The position numbers and the translations under genes are program-made. Positions 19,481-31,779 of a stretch of 64,000 bases of DNA are shown here, piece by piece. The DNA is from Mesostigma viride (taxonomy: Eukaryota > Streptophyta > Mesostigmatophyceae > Mesostigmatales > Mesostigmataceae): the NCBI GenBank assembly GCA_009746045.1, contig RPFO01000213.1:1610578-1674577 (forward strand), written 5' to 3'. The first letter of the stretch is position 1. Every line of letters begins with the position of its first letter. The notes below the pieces were generated by a model. It did not search any database. It saw nothing but the letters and a program-made list of their open reading frames with translations, and was not told the origin of the DNA.

Positions 19481-19793
19481 CCGTAGGTTACGACGTCGTA
19501 TGCTTCTCGCGTACACTACCGGTACTACAATCATGTCGCTATGTCGTTCTGAATTGCAGTACGCATGTCACTTATCAGAATTTCACTTTGATTTCACTTA
19601 AAATTTCGGTCAACCTAACCCCTAACACCCATTTACCCGGGGGAAAAAAAATGAATGGCATTTGCAGCAAGGCTCATGCAAGACGAGTTCCTATTTCATA
19701 AAAAATTTCATTATTAAATGCAGGATTACATGTCATGCACAAAAATCCAACGCCTTCACAGAAAATAGCATATCAAGTCTTCTGACGACAATA

Positions 19794-20031
19794 TCAAGTC
19801 AATATCAAATTCGTGGCTTCTCTTCGTGGCTTGAAATACTGTTTCCATGCGGTGCGCAGGACAGCTCCGGGGATGTCGGCACCGCACAGAAGCTCCATCC
19901 GGGAGCAAGTGCGCCGGGGGAAGATGTTGTACATCCAGAGCTCGATATGTGCGGGAAGCCGTCGTGTTGGAAACCGAGGTGTCTGCACATAATTCCGCGC
20001 GCAGGCAGCTTGTGCCTTTACGGGGGAAGAC
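19794..20031 (-). CDS. Putative terminal exon in the CACTA element, unknown
   Basis: An acceptor TTGTGTCGCAG at 20032 is followed by 79 codons ending in TGA (19794-19796). The peptide is protein-like: LPAHIELWMYNIFP, MELLCGADIPGAVL, TAWKQYFKPRREA. It lies on the same strand as the other degenerate exons of the element. I cannot identify it; a transposase C-terminus or a captured exon are both possible. Confidence 0.35.
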
Positions 20032-20164
20032 CTGCGACACAAAAACCGTGTCCGGACAATGCAATACGGAGAAATGGCAACGGCAGATGGAGTCGGCTAA
20101 GGCCGCTTGTAAGGAAAGTGATTTTTAATGCACGAATAAATGTATAATGCATGCTACATCGCCA

Positions 20165-20415
20165 TCGCTTGGGCGGTGAAAAGACAAGGACCAACCACAT
20201 GCCCCCACCTACCCTTCGTGCATCCCGCCCTTGACGAGGCACAACCATGTGCCCCCACCTACCCTTTGTGCGTCCCTCCCTTGACAAGAAACAAGCACGT
20301 GCACCTATCTAACCTTTGTGCATCCCTTCCTTGGCAAGGAACAAGCACACCCACCCACCTACTCCACATGCATCCCTCCCTTGACAAGGAACAAGCACGA
20401 TCACCCAGCTACCCA
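20165..20415. repeat. Minisatellite, about 60-bp unit, four or five copies
   Basis: Units contain ACAAGCACRTGCMCCCACCT, ACCCTTYGTGCATCCCTCCC and TTGACAAGGAAC. Successive units drift in sequence. Confidence 0.8.
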
Positions 20416-20639
20416 CTAGCACGGCAGCAAGGCAGACCTAACAATGGCAAGTGATGTTTATCGGTAGAAACTGTTAGACAACTAGCAAACGAGCCAGCCG
20501 GTGAAGAGCAAGGCACGCATGCAAGGAATTTGTCGTTGCCTATGACTACGCTTGTGTTTGTCACTGCAGTTGAAATCTGCATTTGCATCAGCAGGCCCGA
20601 TCGAACCCCATGTCGCCACCCGCATTTCCACTTATACTT

Positions 20640-21050
20640 CACGGCCCCTTATTCTTCTCTTGTGCCTGCCTTTGCCCTAACTGTTACCCTAGCATCTGCC
20701 CTTGCCCCTATCCTTTGATCCCCAGTGTTTGCCGTTGCCCTCATCCTTTCCCTAGTGCCTGCCCTTGTCTTCATCTTTTCCCTTGTGCCTGCCCTTGCCC
20801 TTGTCCGTTCCCTCGTGCTTGACTTGTCCTAATCTCTTTCCCTTGCGCCTGCCCTTGCCCTTATCCGCTTCCCTTGTGCCTGCCCCTGCCCTTGCCCTTG
20901 TCATTTCCCTTGAGCCTGCCCTTTTGGCAAGCACAAGTGCCTTTGTCCTTTCCTTGGCCTTGTGCTTGCTCTTCCAGTTTCCCTTTCCTTTGCTCGTGCG
21001 GTTGCCTTTGCTCTTACCCGGGTGCTTGCCCTTGCCGTTTGCAAGCTGCA
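20640..21050. repeat. Degenerate pyrimidine-rich hexamer tract (CCCTTG/GCCCTT)
   Basis: About 400 bp of imperfect GCCCTTGCCCTT and TTTCCCTTGTGCCT words. Frames in it are not trusted. 21060-21778 has no feature that I can support. Confidence 0.7.
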
Positions 21051-21774
21051 TTATTGTCTTAGCAAGCTAGCAAGTGCAAACTGGCACTGAGCCAGAAATG
21101 CAAGCAAAGCAGCCAGTGTAAATAAGGATGGACGGGAACAGTAGAAAGCTAGGGGTGGCAACGGTGCTAGAGCTCATGGCAACAAGGTGGTCCCATTCTT
21201 GCTGCATTGGGTGCGTTGCGTGGGTGGGATATTGCGAGAGGGGGACATTCTTGCCTTGGTTGTGTTTTCACATGCACCCGGTGCTTGAATTTATGCGTGC
21301 AAGGGTGGCTGGTATCCCAACCAACAGCCTAAGAGGAAAAAGAGTGCTTAGAAAGCAAGAATGACTTAATGTTGGTAATAGCAGTGGCGGCGGCAGCAAA
21401 AACTGTTGTTATAGATGCAAGCTACAACACTGCGGATGGTTTCTCACACTAATGTGGATAATGATAATGCATGCCACTTAACGGGACCATATAAACCACA
21501 ACAAGAATAAATCGTGAGAGCAAAAGAAAGGGGAGTACAAAATGGCCGGCTTACCTAGCTACAGCAAAAAAATTGCATGAAAAACAAGATAACTCACCTT
21601 TGTCGCAGCAGTGACCATATCAGACAGCTCACAAAAACTTGTTGATCCTTGAAACTTCCTGCTTGAAGGCAGCCACCAACGGTCTGGAGTTTTCACCCCA
21701 GTCCTTCTCAACAGCCAAGGAAAAGGGAAAGAGAGAGGAGGGGTGGGGGAGGGACAAGAGAGCGGGTGGTGGGA

Positions 21775-21886
<112 letters not shown>

Positions 21887-22471
21887 GAGAAGTGCGGGTG
21901 GGGGTGGGAGAGGTGGGATGGAAGATTCACTACGTTAGCAGGCGACTAAACTGCTACAATGACACAAAACCACGGAGCTAGGCCCTTCACTCCATCAGAT
22001 CAGAGTGAAAACCAATGTTGAAACTGGGACAAATGCCATTAGAATGTTACTATGACCGTGGCTAGTAAACGTGAATTGACACCCAGGTTGTGACTTCAAC
22101 GATTGGAGGCAACCTTGCCAAGTCTCCCAAATGCAGTCGGCTAGACAAGCTTCACAAAAAACGCAGCAAACATGTTAACGTTGCTAATATTCCAACGACG
22201 CGCATCCGCAGTCCGGCTGCCAATGAAGTCTTCTTGGTCGCCAGCTGTGCACAGAGGAGTAACCGGTAGAGACGCCAATTTGCGAACAACTCATTACAAT
22301 TACAAAGCGCAGGAAGCAGATGGCTATGCATCAACAATTACTTCCGCTCGCCCTCGTATTTAGCCAGGTCTATCTGCCCAAACTGGGTAAATGTTTTGCG
22401 ATCGGTGAAATTGGCCCTCTAGTGACTTACTTTCCCAGAAAGTGTCCATTCACACGACAACCGACTCACGC

Positions 22472-22657
22472 TCACACGTCGTGAGGAGTTGCCGATAGGA
22501 TAAAGAAGCCGAACGATGAATTGCTGTACATAAATGCCACGCTAACGGCGTCGTGAACTGACTTCTTGCAATCACGATTAAAGTGCCCGGCCCAACAACA
22601 AATTGGCGACACACGACCCCGCAACTGGAAAAGAATTCTGGCCACATTGATATACAT
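22472..22657 (-). CDS. Zinc-knuckle-like ORF fragment in the CACTA element
   Basis: The frame includes RVSPICCWAGHFNRDCKK, which fits the second half of a CCHC knuckle (C-x4-H-x4-C) with the first Cys of the pair absent. It then runs to a stop after FFILSATPHDV. Zinc knuckles occur in retroelement Gag and in several transposon proteins; too little is left to choose. 22000-22470 has no other supportable feature. Confidence 0.25.
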   Translation of the reverse strand: MYINVARILFQLRGRVSPICCWAGHFNRDCKKSVHDAVSVAFMYSNSSFGFFILSATPHDV

Positions 22658-22890
22658 CGGTTTGATAAAGTAAAACCTCGCATTCGGTTCTGGCTAGCCT
22701 CAAACGCATGCGCCTTGAAACCTTTATCCTCCTGGCGGCCACAGTTTCTCGGTTCTCTTGTTCCGTTGGTCGTGCCGCTAGCGTGCCAGCCGCTCCAGTC
22801 CCTAAAATTCAAATTCGTGTTGTTCGAGAAAACGTTGTCGGGTCGGCGACGGCACGATGCCGGGCCGGGCTGCATGGGCCATGGAGGGTG

Positions 22891-23505
22891 GTGATACACA
22901 AATACCGTACAAGTGATACACAATTGCAGCCAGGACAACAGCGGGTCGCTGCGTACCTGCCGTGGGAAGGAGGACAAGGACAAGTGATACACAAATACCG
23001 TACAAGTGATACACAAATACCGTACAAGTGATACACAATTGCAGCCAGGACAACAGCGGGTCGCTGCGTACCTGCCGTGGGAAGGAGGACAAGTGATACA
23101 CAAATACCGTACAAGTGATACACAAATACCGTACAAGTGATACACAATTGCAGCCAGGACAACAGCGGGTCGCTGCGTACCTGCCGTGGGAAGGAGGACA
23201 AGTGATACACAAATACCGTACAAGTGATACACAAATACCGTACAAGTGATACACAATTGCAGCCAGGACAACAGCGGGTCGCTGCGTACCTGCCGTGGGA
23301 AGGAGGACAAGTGATACACAAATACCGTACAAGTGATACACAATTGCAGCCAGGACAACAGCGGGTCGCTGCGTACCTGCCGTGGGAAGGAGGACAAGTG
23401 ATACACAAATACCGTACAAGTGATACACAAATACCGTACAAGTGATACACAATTGCAGCCAGGACAACAGCGGGTCGCTGCGTACCTGCCGCGGGAAGGA
23501 GGGGG
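22891..23505. repeat. Two-monomer minisatellite (A = 22 bp, B = 65 bp)
   Basis: Monomer A is GTGATACACAAATACCGTAC plus AA. Monomer B starts GTGATACACAATTGCAGCC and ends GGAAGGAGGACAA. The order is AB AAB AAB AAB AB AAB, with a 6-bp duplication after the first B. Both monomers share their first 11 bp. Long minus-strand frames through it are artefacts. Confidence 0.95.
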
Positions 23506-23529
23506 GTGGTACACAAATATCCGACCTAT

Positions 23530-24240
23530 ATATTAGCAATAGCCGCCGCCTATCAAACAGGTCCTATTCATCACGAGCGTCAACGCCCCGTCATCGCCCC
23601 GTCATCGCCCGGCCGAGGGCCTTAACCTGTTAACTCTTTATTCGGAGTGATAGTCAACGACCTATACTACCAATAGCTGCCGCATATCAAACATGGGCTT
23701 ATCATCACGCCCGTCGAGGGCGATGACGGTGACGGTCGTCACCGTCATCGCCCTCGACGGGCCAACATCTAAACTCTTCTCTTAATCAACAATCTATATT
23801 ACCAATAGCCGCCGCCTATCAAACAGATCCTATTCATCACGCGCGTCAACGCCCCGTCATCGCCCCGTCATCGCCCCGTGATCGCCATGCCGAGCCAGCC
23901 GAGGGCCAACCTCTTAACTCTTTACATTTGTATTCGGAGTAGTAGTCAACGACCTATATTACCAATAGCCGCCGCATATCAAAAAGGTCGTATTCATGAC
24001 GCCCGTCGAGGGCGATGACGGTGACGCCGTCACCGTCATCGCCCACGGGCCAACATCTAAACTCTTCTCTTAATCAACAATCTATATTACCAATAGCCGC
24101 CGCCTGTCAAACAGATCCTATTCATCACGCGCGTCAACGCCCCGTCATCGCCCCGTCATCGCCCCGTCATCGCTCCGTGATCGCCATGCCGACTGCCGAG
24201 GGCCAACCTCTTAACTCTTTATTCGGAGTAATAGTTAACT
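23530..24240. repeat. Long-period repeat with CCCCGTCATCG runs and hairpins
   Basis: Alternating segments share TATTACCAATAGCCGCCGC starts at about 23530, 23665, 23797, 23957 and 24085. Some carry tandem CCCCGTCATCG words; others carry a palindrome built on GGGCGATGACGGTGAC (23711-23764, 24001-24050). Confidence 0.85.
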
Positions 24241-25713
24241 GCCGGCATTGCCATACAAGAAGAAGCTCTCGATCCTAGGTATAGACTACCTCGGGTATCA
24301 TCATCGTAATTGCTAGCATCGAGATCATTCATACCTACCGACGATGGCCAGCTGCAAAAGAAAAATGTCGACCAACAGACAGGACCTATCGCCGGGAACC
24401 CTCAAGGCAATAAGGGCGAGACAGGCTTTCACCGTTAAGTAAAGTTGTCCACATCGTGCTAAGGAATTTGTGCTAATCTATGAGTACCTATATGGACACT
24501 TTGTCGCATTTTTTACATGGCAAATAAGCGATGTATGTGTCATGTAGGCTGCCATTGGTGCATGCATGCATGGGCCAGCAATGATGGTCAGAGGTACATT
24601 GTGCCTATGAGATAACCATCGATTTGTTGATCAGCAAGTGATTCATTACGTGAGACAACAATATGTTTGGGGGCTAAGCTTCTTACATTGGTCACATGGC
24701 CCGCCATAATTGTTTTCTTATGTGTTTAAGGTTAGGGCTCTGTTCATGACTGAACGTCATGAACGCGCTCTATTCATGACATTGATTAATTGATTTTAAT
24801 TAGTCTCATGTCCATGTTGGGGGACCGGGATCTCTGAATTCCCCAAAGAAGATATAGTGGAAGTCCCCCAAGACGTCAATATCCGTCAAGACGTCAATAA
24901 CTACATGTATGTCCACAGCTCAGCTAGTAGTCTAAAATATGGGCCTCGAGCTAATCTTGCACGCAAGCAATGCCTATCATCAAGGATGAATTAATGCCTA
25001 TCAACAAGGAGACAATCATGCTTGTTAAATTTCCTAGGACCCACAACTGGGGGGTCGTAGTCTTTGACAATGTCCGCCTGGGCAACGCTACTAATCCTAC
25101 ATATCCGAGGTCCCATGTATGAATAAGAGGGGTTGAGCGGATGACGCCAACAGTGTCTGTGCTCTGCATGTCAGCTAAAATCATATCGCGGAGACAAACA
25201 TATGGCGGTATGTCCAATGTTGGCCACTGCGTCGCCTAACAGGTTGTTACATGGTCGGCAAGGGCCTGACCATGTAAGAAGATATCTCCCTGGCTGGCCA
25301 GTCCACAAGGAACCAGCAGGGACCTCATCTGAATCAACCTGATTTATTAACTAACTACTTAATTCATTTATTAAACTCATGCCCCCATTAGGGAGTCAAG
25401 GAGCATTAGTTAACCCCGATTCATTCATTAATTAATTATTTAAACACGTGCTCCCGTTGGGGAGTCACGGAGCACCGAAGTGCTTTTAATGCCTGTGTGT
25501 GCACAACAGGAGAAAGGGCAGAGACCCCCACTCTCCTTCATGCCTAAGGCATGCCACAGCTGCATTCGGGAACGCTAGCTAAACGGACACGCTAACGATC
25601 CGGCAATCTGTGGGTGCAATAAGACTCATGTGAGCATGGCATAACACTAGGAGCGTGGGCAAGTAATCTCATCATAGCCAGGACGTAGCATGGCTGTACT
25701 AGGACTATACCCC
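24241..25713. other. No gene seen; one LINE-associated block
   Basis: AT-rich sequence. 25375-25560 holds the recurrent block TGCTCCCGTTGGGGAGTCAC ... TTCATGCCTAAGGCATGCCACAG next to TTAATTAATTATTTAA, also found near 38.6, 48.8 and 50.4 kb. Confidence 0.5.
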
Positions 25714-26633
25714 GATGGATGGATGGATGGATGGATGGATGGATGGATGGATGGATGGATGGATGGATGGATGGATGGATGGATGGATGGATGGATGGAT
25801 GGATGGATGGATGGATGGATGGATGGATGGATGGATGGATGGATGGATGGATGGATGGATGGATGGATGGATGGATGGATGGATGGATGGATGGATGGAT
25901 GGATGGATGGATGGATGGATGGATGGATGGATGGATGGATGGATGGATGGATGGATGGATGGATGGATGGATGGATGGATGGATGGATGGATGGATGGAT
26001 GGATGGATGGATGGATGGATGGATGGATGGATGGATGGATGGATGGATGGATGGATGGATGGATGGATGGATGGATGGATGGATGGATGGATGGATGGAT
26101 GGATGGATGGATGGATGGATGGATGGATGGATGGATGGATGGATGGATGGATGGATGGATGGATGGATGGATGGATGGATGGATGGATGGATGGATGGAT
26201 GGATGGATGGATGGATGGATGGATGGATGGATGGATGGATGGATGGATGGATGGATGGATGGATGGATGGATGGATGGATGGATGGATGGATGGATGGAT
26301 GGATGGATGGATGGATGGATGGATGGATGGATGGATGGATGGATGGATGGATGGATGGATGGATGGATGGATGGATGGATGGATGGATGGATGGATGGAT
26401 GGATGGATGGATGGATGGATGGATGGATGGATGGATGGATGGATGGATGGATGGATGGATGGATGGATGGATGGATGGATGGATGGATGGATGGATGGAT
26501 GGATGGATGGATGGATGGATGGATGGATGGATGGATGGATGGATGGATGGATGGATGGATGGATGGATGGATGGATGGATGGATGGATGGATGGATGGAT
26601 GGATGGATGGATGGATGGATGGATGGATGGATG
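25714..26633. repeat. (GGAT)n microsatellite, about 920 bp, uninterrupted
   Basis: About 230 perfect tetranucleotide units. All three forward frames read MDGW and the reverse frames read HPSI, which explains the several 340-aa frames; none is a gene. Confidence 0.98.
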
Positions 26634-27097
26634 TCAGGCTTGTCTTACATGATGCAGTGGAACTTTGGTGCTGGAGGGTTAATTGTGGCCCGGTCTGGTT
26701 TAGCTTCAGTGCTCTCATGGCGGCCTTCATTTGTAATTATTTGAATGCATGCCCATTGGGCCATGCATAGTGTATATTTTTTACGCATGCACGCCCATTA
26801 TGTATCGCTGGGTCCATCCCATCAATGCTTGTTTATTGCCAGGTCTGGTGTAAGTAAGTTAGTACTTGCGTGTCATGCGCATGGGCATGTTTAGAGTACT
26901 ATGCTAATCTCTTTAGAAACATAATTACACGGAAGTTACAAATCTCATCTGCATCATGCCCCAAGACACTACATTAAAGAATCAAATAAAATTATAACAT
27001 GCCTCCGTTGGGAGATCATGCAGCACATGCATATTCCTTGCTGAATGGGTAGAGGTGGGTCAAGCCGCAACATCGAAATAAGCTAACTCTAAGCTAT

Positions 27098-27310
27098 CTA
27101 GTCTACAAAATCCTCACTACACTTCTCCCCAAAGCGCCCCTTCCGCTTTGGGGGAGGGGGCTTACCCACATGGGCTGGCGTGTGAGCCGGGACATTGGTC
27201 TTCCACCTCTTCTTGTTCTGCATAGGAACAGAGAGCGAAGAAATGCGGTGTGGGGACCCCTTCTCGTGGTAATGCGTTACATGTACTCCCCACCGGGCTT
27301 TGCTCTTCAT
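27098..27310 (-). pseudogene. LINE ORF2 C-terminal remnant
   Basis: The frame ends AHTPAHVGKPPPPKRKGRFG... and matches the C-terminal tails of LINE copies at 52.55 kb (AHTPDPVGKPPPPK in an alternative frame) and 49.0 kb (NEPPPVGKRPRVQ). It is followed on the minus strand by a 3' UTR containing GATCTCCCAACGGAGGCATG and an AT-rich tail. Confidence 0.5.
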
Positions 27311-27633
27311 GGGTTCATACAGACAACAATTATTCAGTAAGAATTTAATAAATTAGGAACATATATCCGTTGGGAGTCACTGTTACACATATACCTGAAA
27401 AGGGGCATATGATTTTAAATACATTCTGAGCTACAACCTGCACGTGCATGGGTTTAGTTAACTGGCACCTATACTAGAGGCCTGACATGGGGTGGACGAG
27501 GTAGCCATGGCTGACGGCGGAGCTCATAACTTTCACGTTTGAGCACCGAATTTAGCCGTGAATATCACAATCGACGCGTCTTTCTACGACGCACATGCTG
27601 ATATAATTTTCCGACGCTATTACGCAATATACG

Positions 27634-29018
27634 ATGAGCAAACGCCCATCGACGCAACGCAGCCTGACGGCTGCGCTCGGCAATGAAAATACGTCTGCAG
27701 CTCCGGCTGCAGCTTCGCCATCAGGGCCGGAAGGCGGTGGTGACACTAGTCGCGCACTGGTTGTCGCCCAGCACCCTCCCGGGCTTCCTGCCTCGCCCTC
27801 AGCCTCGCCCGAGCCAAAACGCAGCCGCCCAACCGAACCAAGCTGGTCTGAGCGAGACTTTGACGTTGACGGGTTATTTTCCACCTTCGACGATGCCAGA
27901 CCCGGCTTTTTCGACATGCCACCCATCAAGATACTGGAGCTCGTGTTTTATGGGTCATACGCCTCCATTTTCGACCTGTGCCAGCGCCTTCACAGCCATT
28001 ACCGCCTCCGCACTGGACCTGACGGCCGGTTTACTCACCGACCTGAGAACCTGGCCCGCTGGTCTCGCCCCCGTCTTCAGCTCGCCGCCCTCTTTTCCAT
28101 CCTTCAGCGCTCTGTCACGGACCTCTGGACCCCCTCCCCCTTGACCGAATCCACCTTCCTCCTCCACCTCCAAGAAACCATCTCACAGCACGTGACGCCC
28201 CTAGCTGCAGATGTGGCAGCTGTGGGTCGCACGCTGGCTGCTGAGCTCCCCACCATCCCCACCGCCACCGCCACCCTCCTCGCCTCCACCCCCCCCCCTC
28301 CGCCTCCACCGACTCCATCACCGCCCAGCTCCGCGACATTGACCAACGTCTTAAGGATAATGCCATCGCTATCGAGGTCCTGCAGAACACCGCGGGCCTC
28401 ACCGCCCAGGCGGTGAAGGACATTGCCGCCAAGCCAGCCTCTGCTGGCCTGGCCGGCGATGCTCCTCCCATCACGACCTGGGCGGACATGCTTAAGCAGC
28501 ACACCACCTCCACCACCTCCGCCGTCGCAGCCCAGCTCCAGCGGCAGACGCTTGACCTCCGCGAGGAGGCCGAGCTTGCCAAGCGCAGCCTTAACGTCAT
28601 TGTCAAGAACCTCGACATGGAGGAAGGTGAGAATTCCGAGAAGCTTGCACGTGCGTTTGAGAGAGAAATTCTTAGTCGCATGGGCCTTACTGGTGAGATC
28701 GACCTGGTCGCCCACCGCCTTCCCCGCGCGCGGGGTAAGGCAGGGCCGCCCCCGCTCCTTCTCACCTTTAAGACCCCGGCGGACAAGATTTCTTTTCTCC
28801 GACGCCGCAAGCGGCTCGAGAAGACTCTCTTCACCCTTGACGACGACTTGACCCTGGCGCAGCAACAACGGCGACGGGAGCTATGGCCGACCTACCTCCA
28901 GCTCCGGCAGACCAAGGCGGGGCAGCCGGTGTACTGGAAGGGGGCGGCCATCTACGTCGGCCACAAGCCCTGGCAGGCGACCCCCGCGGCCCCAACGACT
29001 CCAGACGCCCCATCTTAG
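27634..29018 (+). pseudogene. LINE ORF1 protein (L1-type, RRM-like), one frameshift
   Basis: The ATG at 27634 opens a 460-codon ORF1 broken once by a C-run (about 28288-28299); the frame continues from there to TAG/TAA at 29016-29018. The N-terminus is Pro/Ser-rich and contains PEPKRSRP (NLS-like). The middle is helical (TDSITAQLRDIDQRLKDNAI in the second frame, heptads). The C-terminus has the RRM-like core of L1 ORF1p-type proteins: AKRSLNVIVKNLDMEE, then IDLVAHRLPRARGKAGPPP, LLTFKTPADKISFLRR and LDDDLTLAQQQRRREL. Such proteins bind LINE RNA. No RT follows: a 3' UTR and tail come directly after it. Confidence 0.7.
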
Positions 29019-29466
29019 GGGAATACAGCAGTAGTAGTGTAGAATAGATAGACCGTGGCCATGTACATGTACGCCTCCTAGAGGCACTATCCTAGCTAAG
29101 CCACACGCTTTATTTAATCATGTACATGTGTGCCTATGATGTGCCACACTCCAGATGATGCCTAGCTTTATTTAGTTATGTTGTGCCCATGCAGGGAGTA
29201 ACTCTCTGCTGAGACGCCATGCCCTAGCCTTTTTGTATAGCTATGCTGATCTTCCCCCCCATGACAGGCTCCCCCTTCGCTGGGCATAGCTTGAAGATCA
29301 TGGGGATGCAAGTGCCCTGGTGCACCTAGAGCAAGGGTCCTTTACATCCCCACCCTTGCAGGAAGTAGCTTAGGATGTATGATAGGCCATATGCCCCCTC
29401 TCAAGGGCTATGTGCTACATATACTCCCAACGGAGTTATGTTACAATTCAATTCAATTCAATTCAA
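29019..29466 (+). other. LINE 3' UTR and CAATT-type tail
   Basis: The 3' UTR includes TTTGTATAGCTATGCTGATC and CTCCCAACGGAGTTATG and ends with about four ATTCA units. The same end, inverted, is at 48688-48735. Related UTR pieces lie at 50640-50720 and 52305-52380. 29470-30390 has no supportable gene. Confidence 0.7.
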
Positions 29467-30392
29467 TGGGGTGGAGCTTCAGTGCTTCCCCGCCTTCTCC
29501 TTCTCCCACACTGGGTGCTCCGCGTCCTTCTTCTCCGGCCCTGCCCATGGGTGCACCGGCCCCGCCTCCTCCTTCTCCTCACGGGACGATTCGCGCTCCA
29601 CGCATGGCTGCAGCATCAGTTAGCACGGGCAAAACATAGCAGTAACCGCGCTATGGCTGTTCTAGCACCAGCCTAGCAGACTGCCATGATCACTCAGCAA
29701 ACCCACGACAGCTAAACCCTTGGCTGTCACAACCAGTCCATGCATCATTAAGTATGGGTACAGGGAAAGCTTCCCGCATATCCATGGCCATATGGATGGC
29801 AGCAACACAACGACTTGCCCCCTAGCCCCCCGTGCACACACAAAAACGTGGGTCGTGGCTTCCACGCCCCATCCGCCATGCATGCCAGCGCGTACCTTAC
29901 TCGCATTCACACCGGGCTGCATCCCAGCGCCGTTGCTGTCCCCATGTGACACGTCGGCTGATTAAGCAGATACACAGCAGAGTCTGATGTAAACCGCTAA
30001 ACCCCAAACCCATGCAGACCACAGTCAAGGACGCGTGCATGTCAAGCCATGCCAATTGTGAACCGTACAGCAATTTACTTTTCAAGCCTGAAGAGGTGGA
30101 TAGCAGATACTAGCCTGGAAGAGGTTACAGGGGCACATGTCCATTAGCGAGCGGAACAACACAGCTTACACCCTACAAGCGTACCGCACAATGTCCTCCT
30201 GCAATTGTCTGCAGATCTCCCAATGCCGCAGACATCTCCACTGCTCTCATGGCGATTGCAAATGCTTCATGCCGCTGACATCTCCACTGCTCTCATGGCG
30301 ATTGCAAATGCTTGATGCCGCACCTCTGCTTACAGCAGAAAAGCTTCCTCCGGGCGAGGCACCTGACTGGAACCAACACCCATTCCTTGGCT

Positions 30393-31110
30393 TCACAACG
30401 TGGCCATGACAGCATCGTGAATCTGCTTCGCCAACGCCCACACTTCAGGACCCGCGCCCTGCACCGCCATGGCCACAGGCTGCACCGCTGCAATCGATGC
30501 AGCATTCACTGCCTGCGCCGCACCATGTACTGCATGCACGAAAGCCAATCCTGGCTCGGTTATCATGGTCTTGCCCGATTCCTGCTGCTTCTTCTTCTTC
30601 GATGCGGTCATGCGCACTTTATACCCCTTCCTCTCCAAGCACGCCTTCAGCACCTGGCTCGTGCGGTGCTGAATATGCTTCTGAAGGCGCGCCTTCTAAA
30701 CACGAAATGTTGGCAATGTATGATTCCCAAACGGCATCATAGGCACATAATCAGTCCCATTAATTGCTTTGCGGCAGTCAATGCACCAGAACACCTGTTG
30801 AAAAAAGAAGGTTATGCGCGCTAGCGATTACCCGCGGCAAGAAGCAATCAACACGCCTCGCTAACAACTGCAACCACAATGTAATTCATGACGGGCCACT
30901 CACCGCTACCCTGCTCTCCTGATTCAATGTCTCCCCATTCTCAAGGCCTCCATTGTAAACCTCTCCGTCTTCACCATCGTCATCGTCTTCCTCTTCCTCC
31001 ACTCCGACGTATCCGTGTTTCCTTTTCCTAAGATACCTAGGGTTGTTCAAGTCGTATGTGCGGCGTTGGCACACTTCCAACAAATTTTGGCCGCCTCTAC
31101 CCATTACCAT
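30393..31110 (-). pseudogene. Degenerate two-exon gene within the CACTA element
   Basis: The exon at 31110-30910 encodes VCQRRTYDLNNPRYLRKRK, then an acidic run EEEEDDDDGEDGE, and ends ...NQESR at a GTAGCG donor. An acceptor TTTTCAACAG at 30795 starts the next exon in the same phase: VFWCIDCRKAINGTDYVPM (possible C-x2-C), a TAG at 30696-30698, then in frame KARLQKHIQHRTSQVLKAC ... to TAA/TGA at 30393. The matching phase across the intron supports a real gene and the TAG a decayed one. No family recognised. A 39-codon ORF 280 bp upstream may be its first exon. Confidence 0.45.
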
Positions 31111-31382
31111 TTATTCGTACTATCATAACATATCCAGGCGTTTGAAAAATCATTCCCTCGTTCGAACTTCTACCCCTGGGCGTCCATGACGAGGCAGTCA
31201 CGACGGGACGCAGATGCACAAAAATAAAACAAGGCGACATCCCTTCAATCATTGACCAAAAAACAGAATACGCGCAGAACTTGGATTTCAACACCACGCA
31301 CCCATTACCAGCGAGCACGGCTGGCCTGCAACCGCCATCATTTCATAACCAGAAGCCAGGGCCCACACTCCATCCCGTTACC

Positions 31383-31502
31383 TCATCTTCCACGCACGGC
31401 TTCCGCTGCTTCCCTCTGCTCTTTCGCATTCTCCGCCAGCAACCTCGCCTTCTCCTCGTCCAACAATCCACTAAGAATAAAATCCCCTCTATTGGACGCC
31501 AT
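31383..31502 (-). CDS. 39-codon ORF, possible first exon of the CACTA-borne gene
   Basis: ATG at 31502, then MASNRGDFILSGLLDEEKA and a helical Glu/Ala-rich remainder to TGA. The stop overlaps a GATGAG|GTAACG donor-like site, so the exon may be decayed. Confidence 0.3.
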   Translation of the reverse strand: MASNRGDFILSGLLDEEKARLLAENAKEQREAAEAVRGR

Positions 31503-31779
31503 TCAGACGAACTTTGCTAGCGTCTTTTCACCGGCCCCAGCACACATAATCTATAGCCGCTTAATGACAACGGCCGACAACGACAACTGCTGAATAGGCG
31601 AAAAAGGCTGATAACTACATTTTTATATTTCGCTGCATTTGCTAATAGACACGCACGTTCTCCCACTTCTCCATTACAATATAATTATCCATCTGGCCGT
31701 GTACAGGCAAAGATCCCCGAAGTAACTTACTGAAACGTATCTTACAGCATCGGATCACTGGCACCTAATCTACAGGTGG

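Noticed and set aside
22809-23514. 354-codon minus-strand repeat frame and a possible CRISPR-like repeat-spacer pattern
   Set aside because: The spacers are themselves repeats (A and B monomers), the host is eukaryotic and no cas gene exists; it is a minisatellite.
25705-26770. Several overlapping 320-351-codon frames reading MDGW or HPSI
   Set aside because: They are translations of the GGAT microsatellite; a 4-bp unit without stops keeps every frame open.
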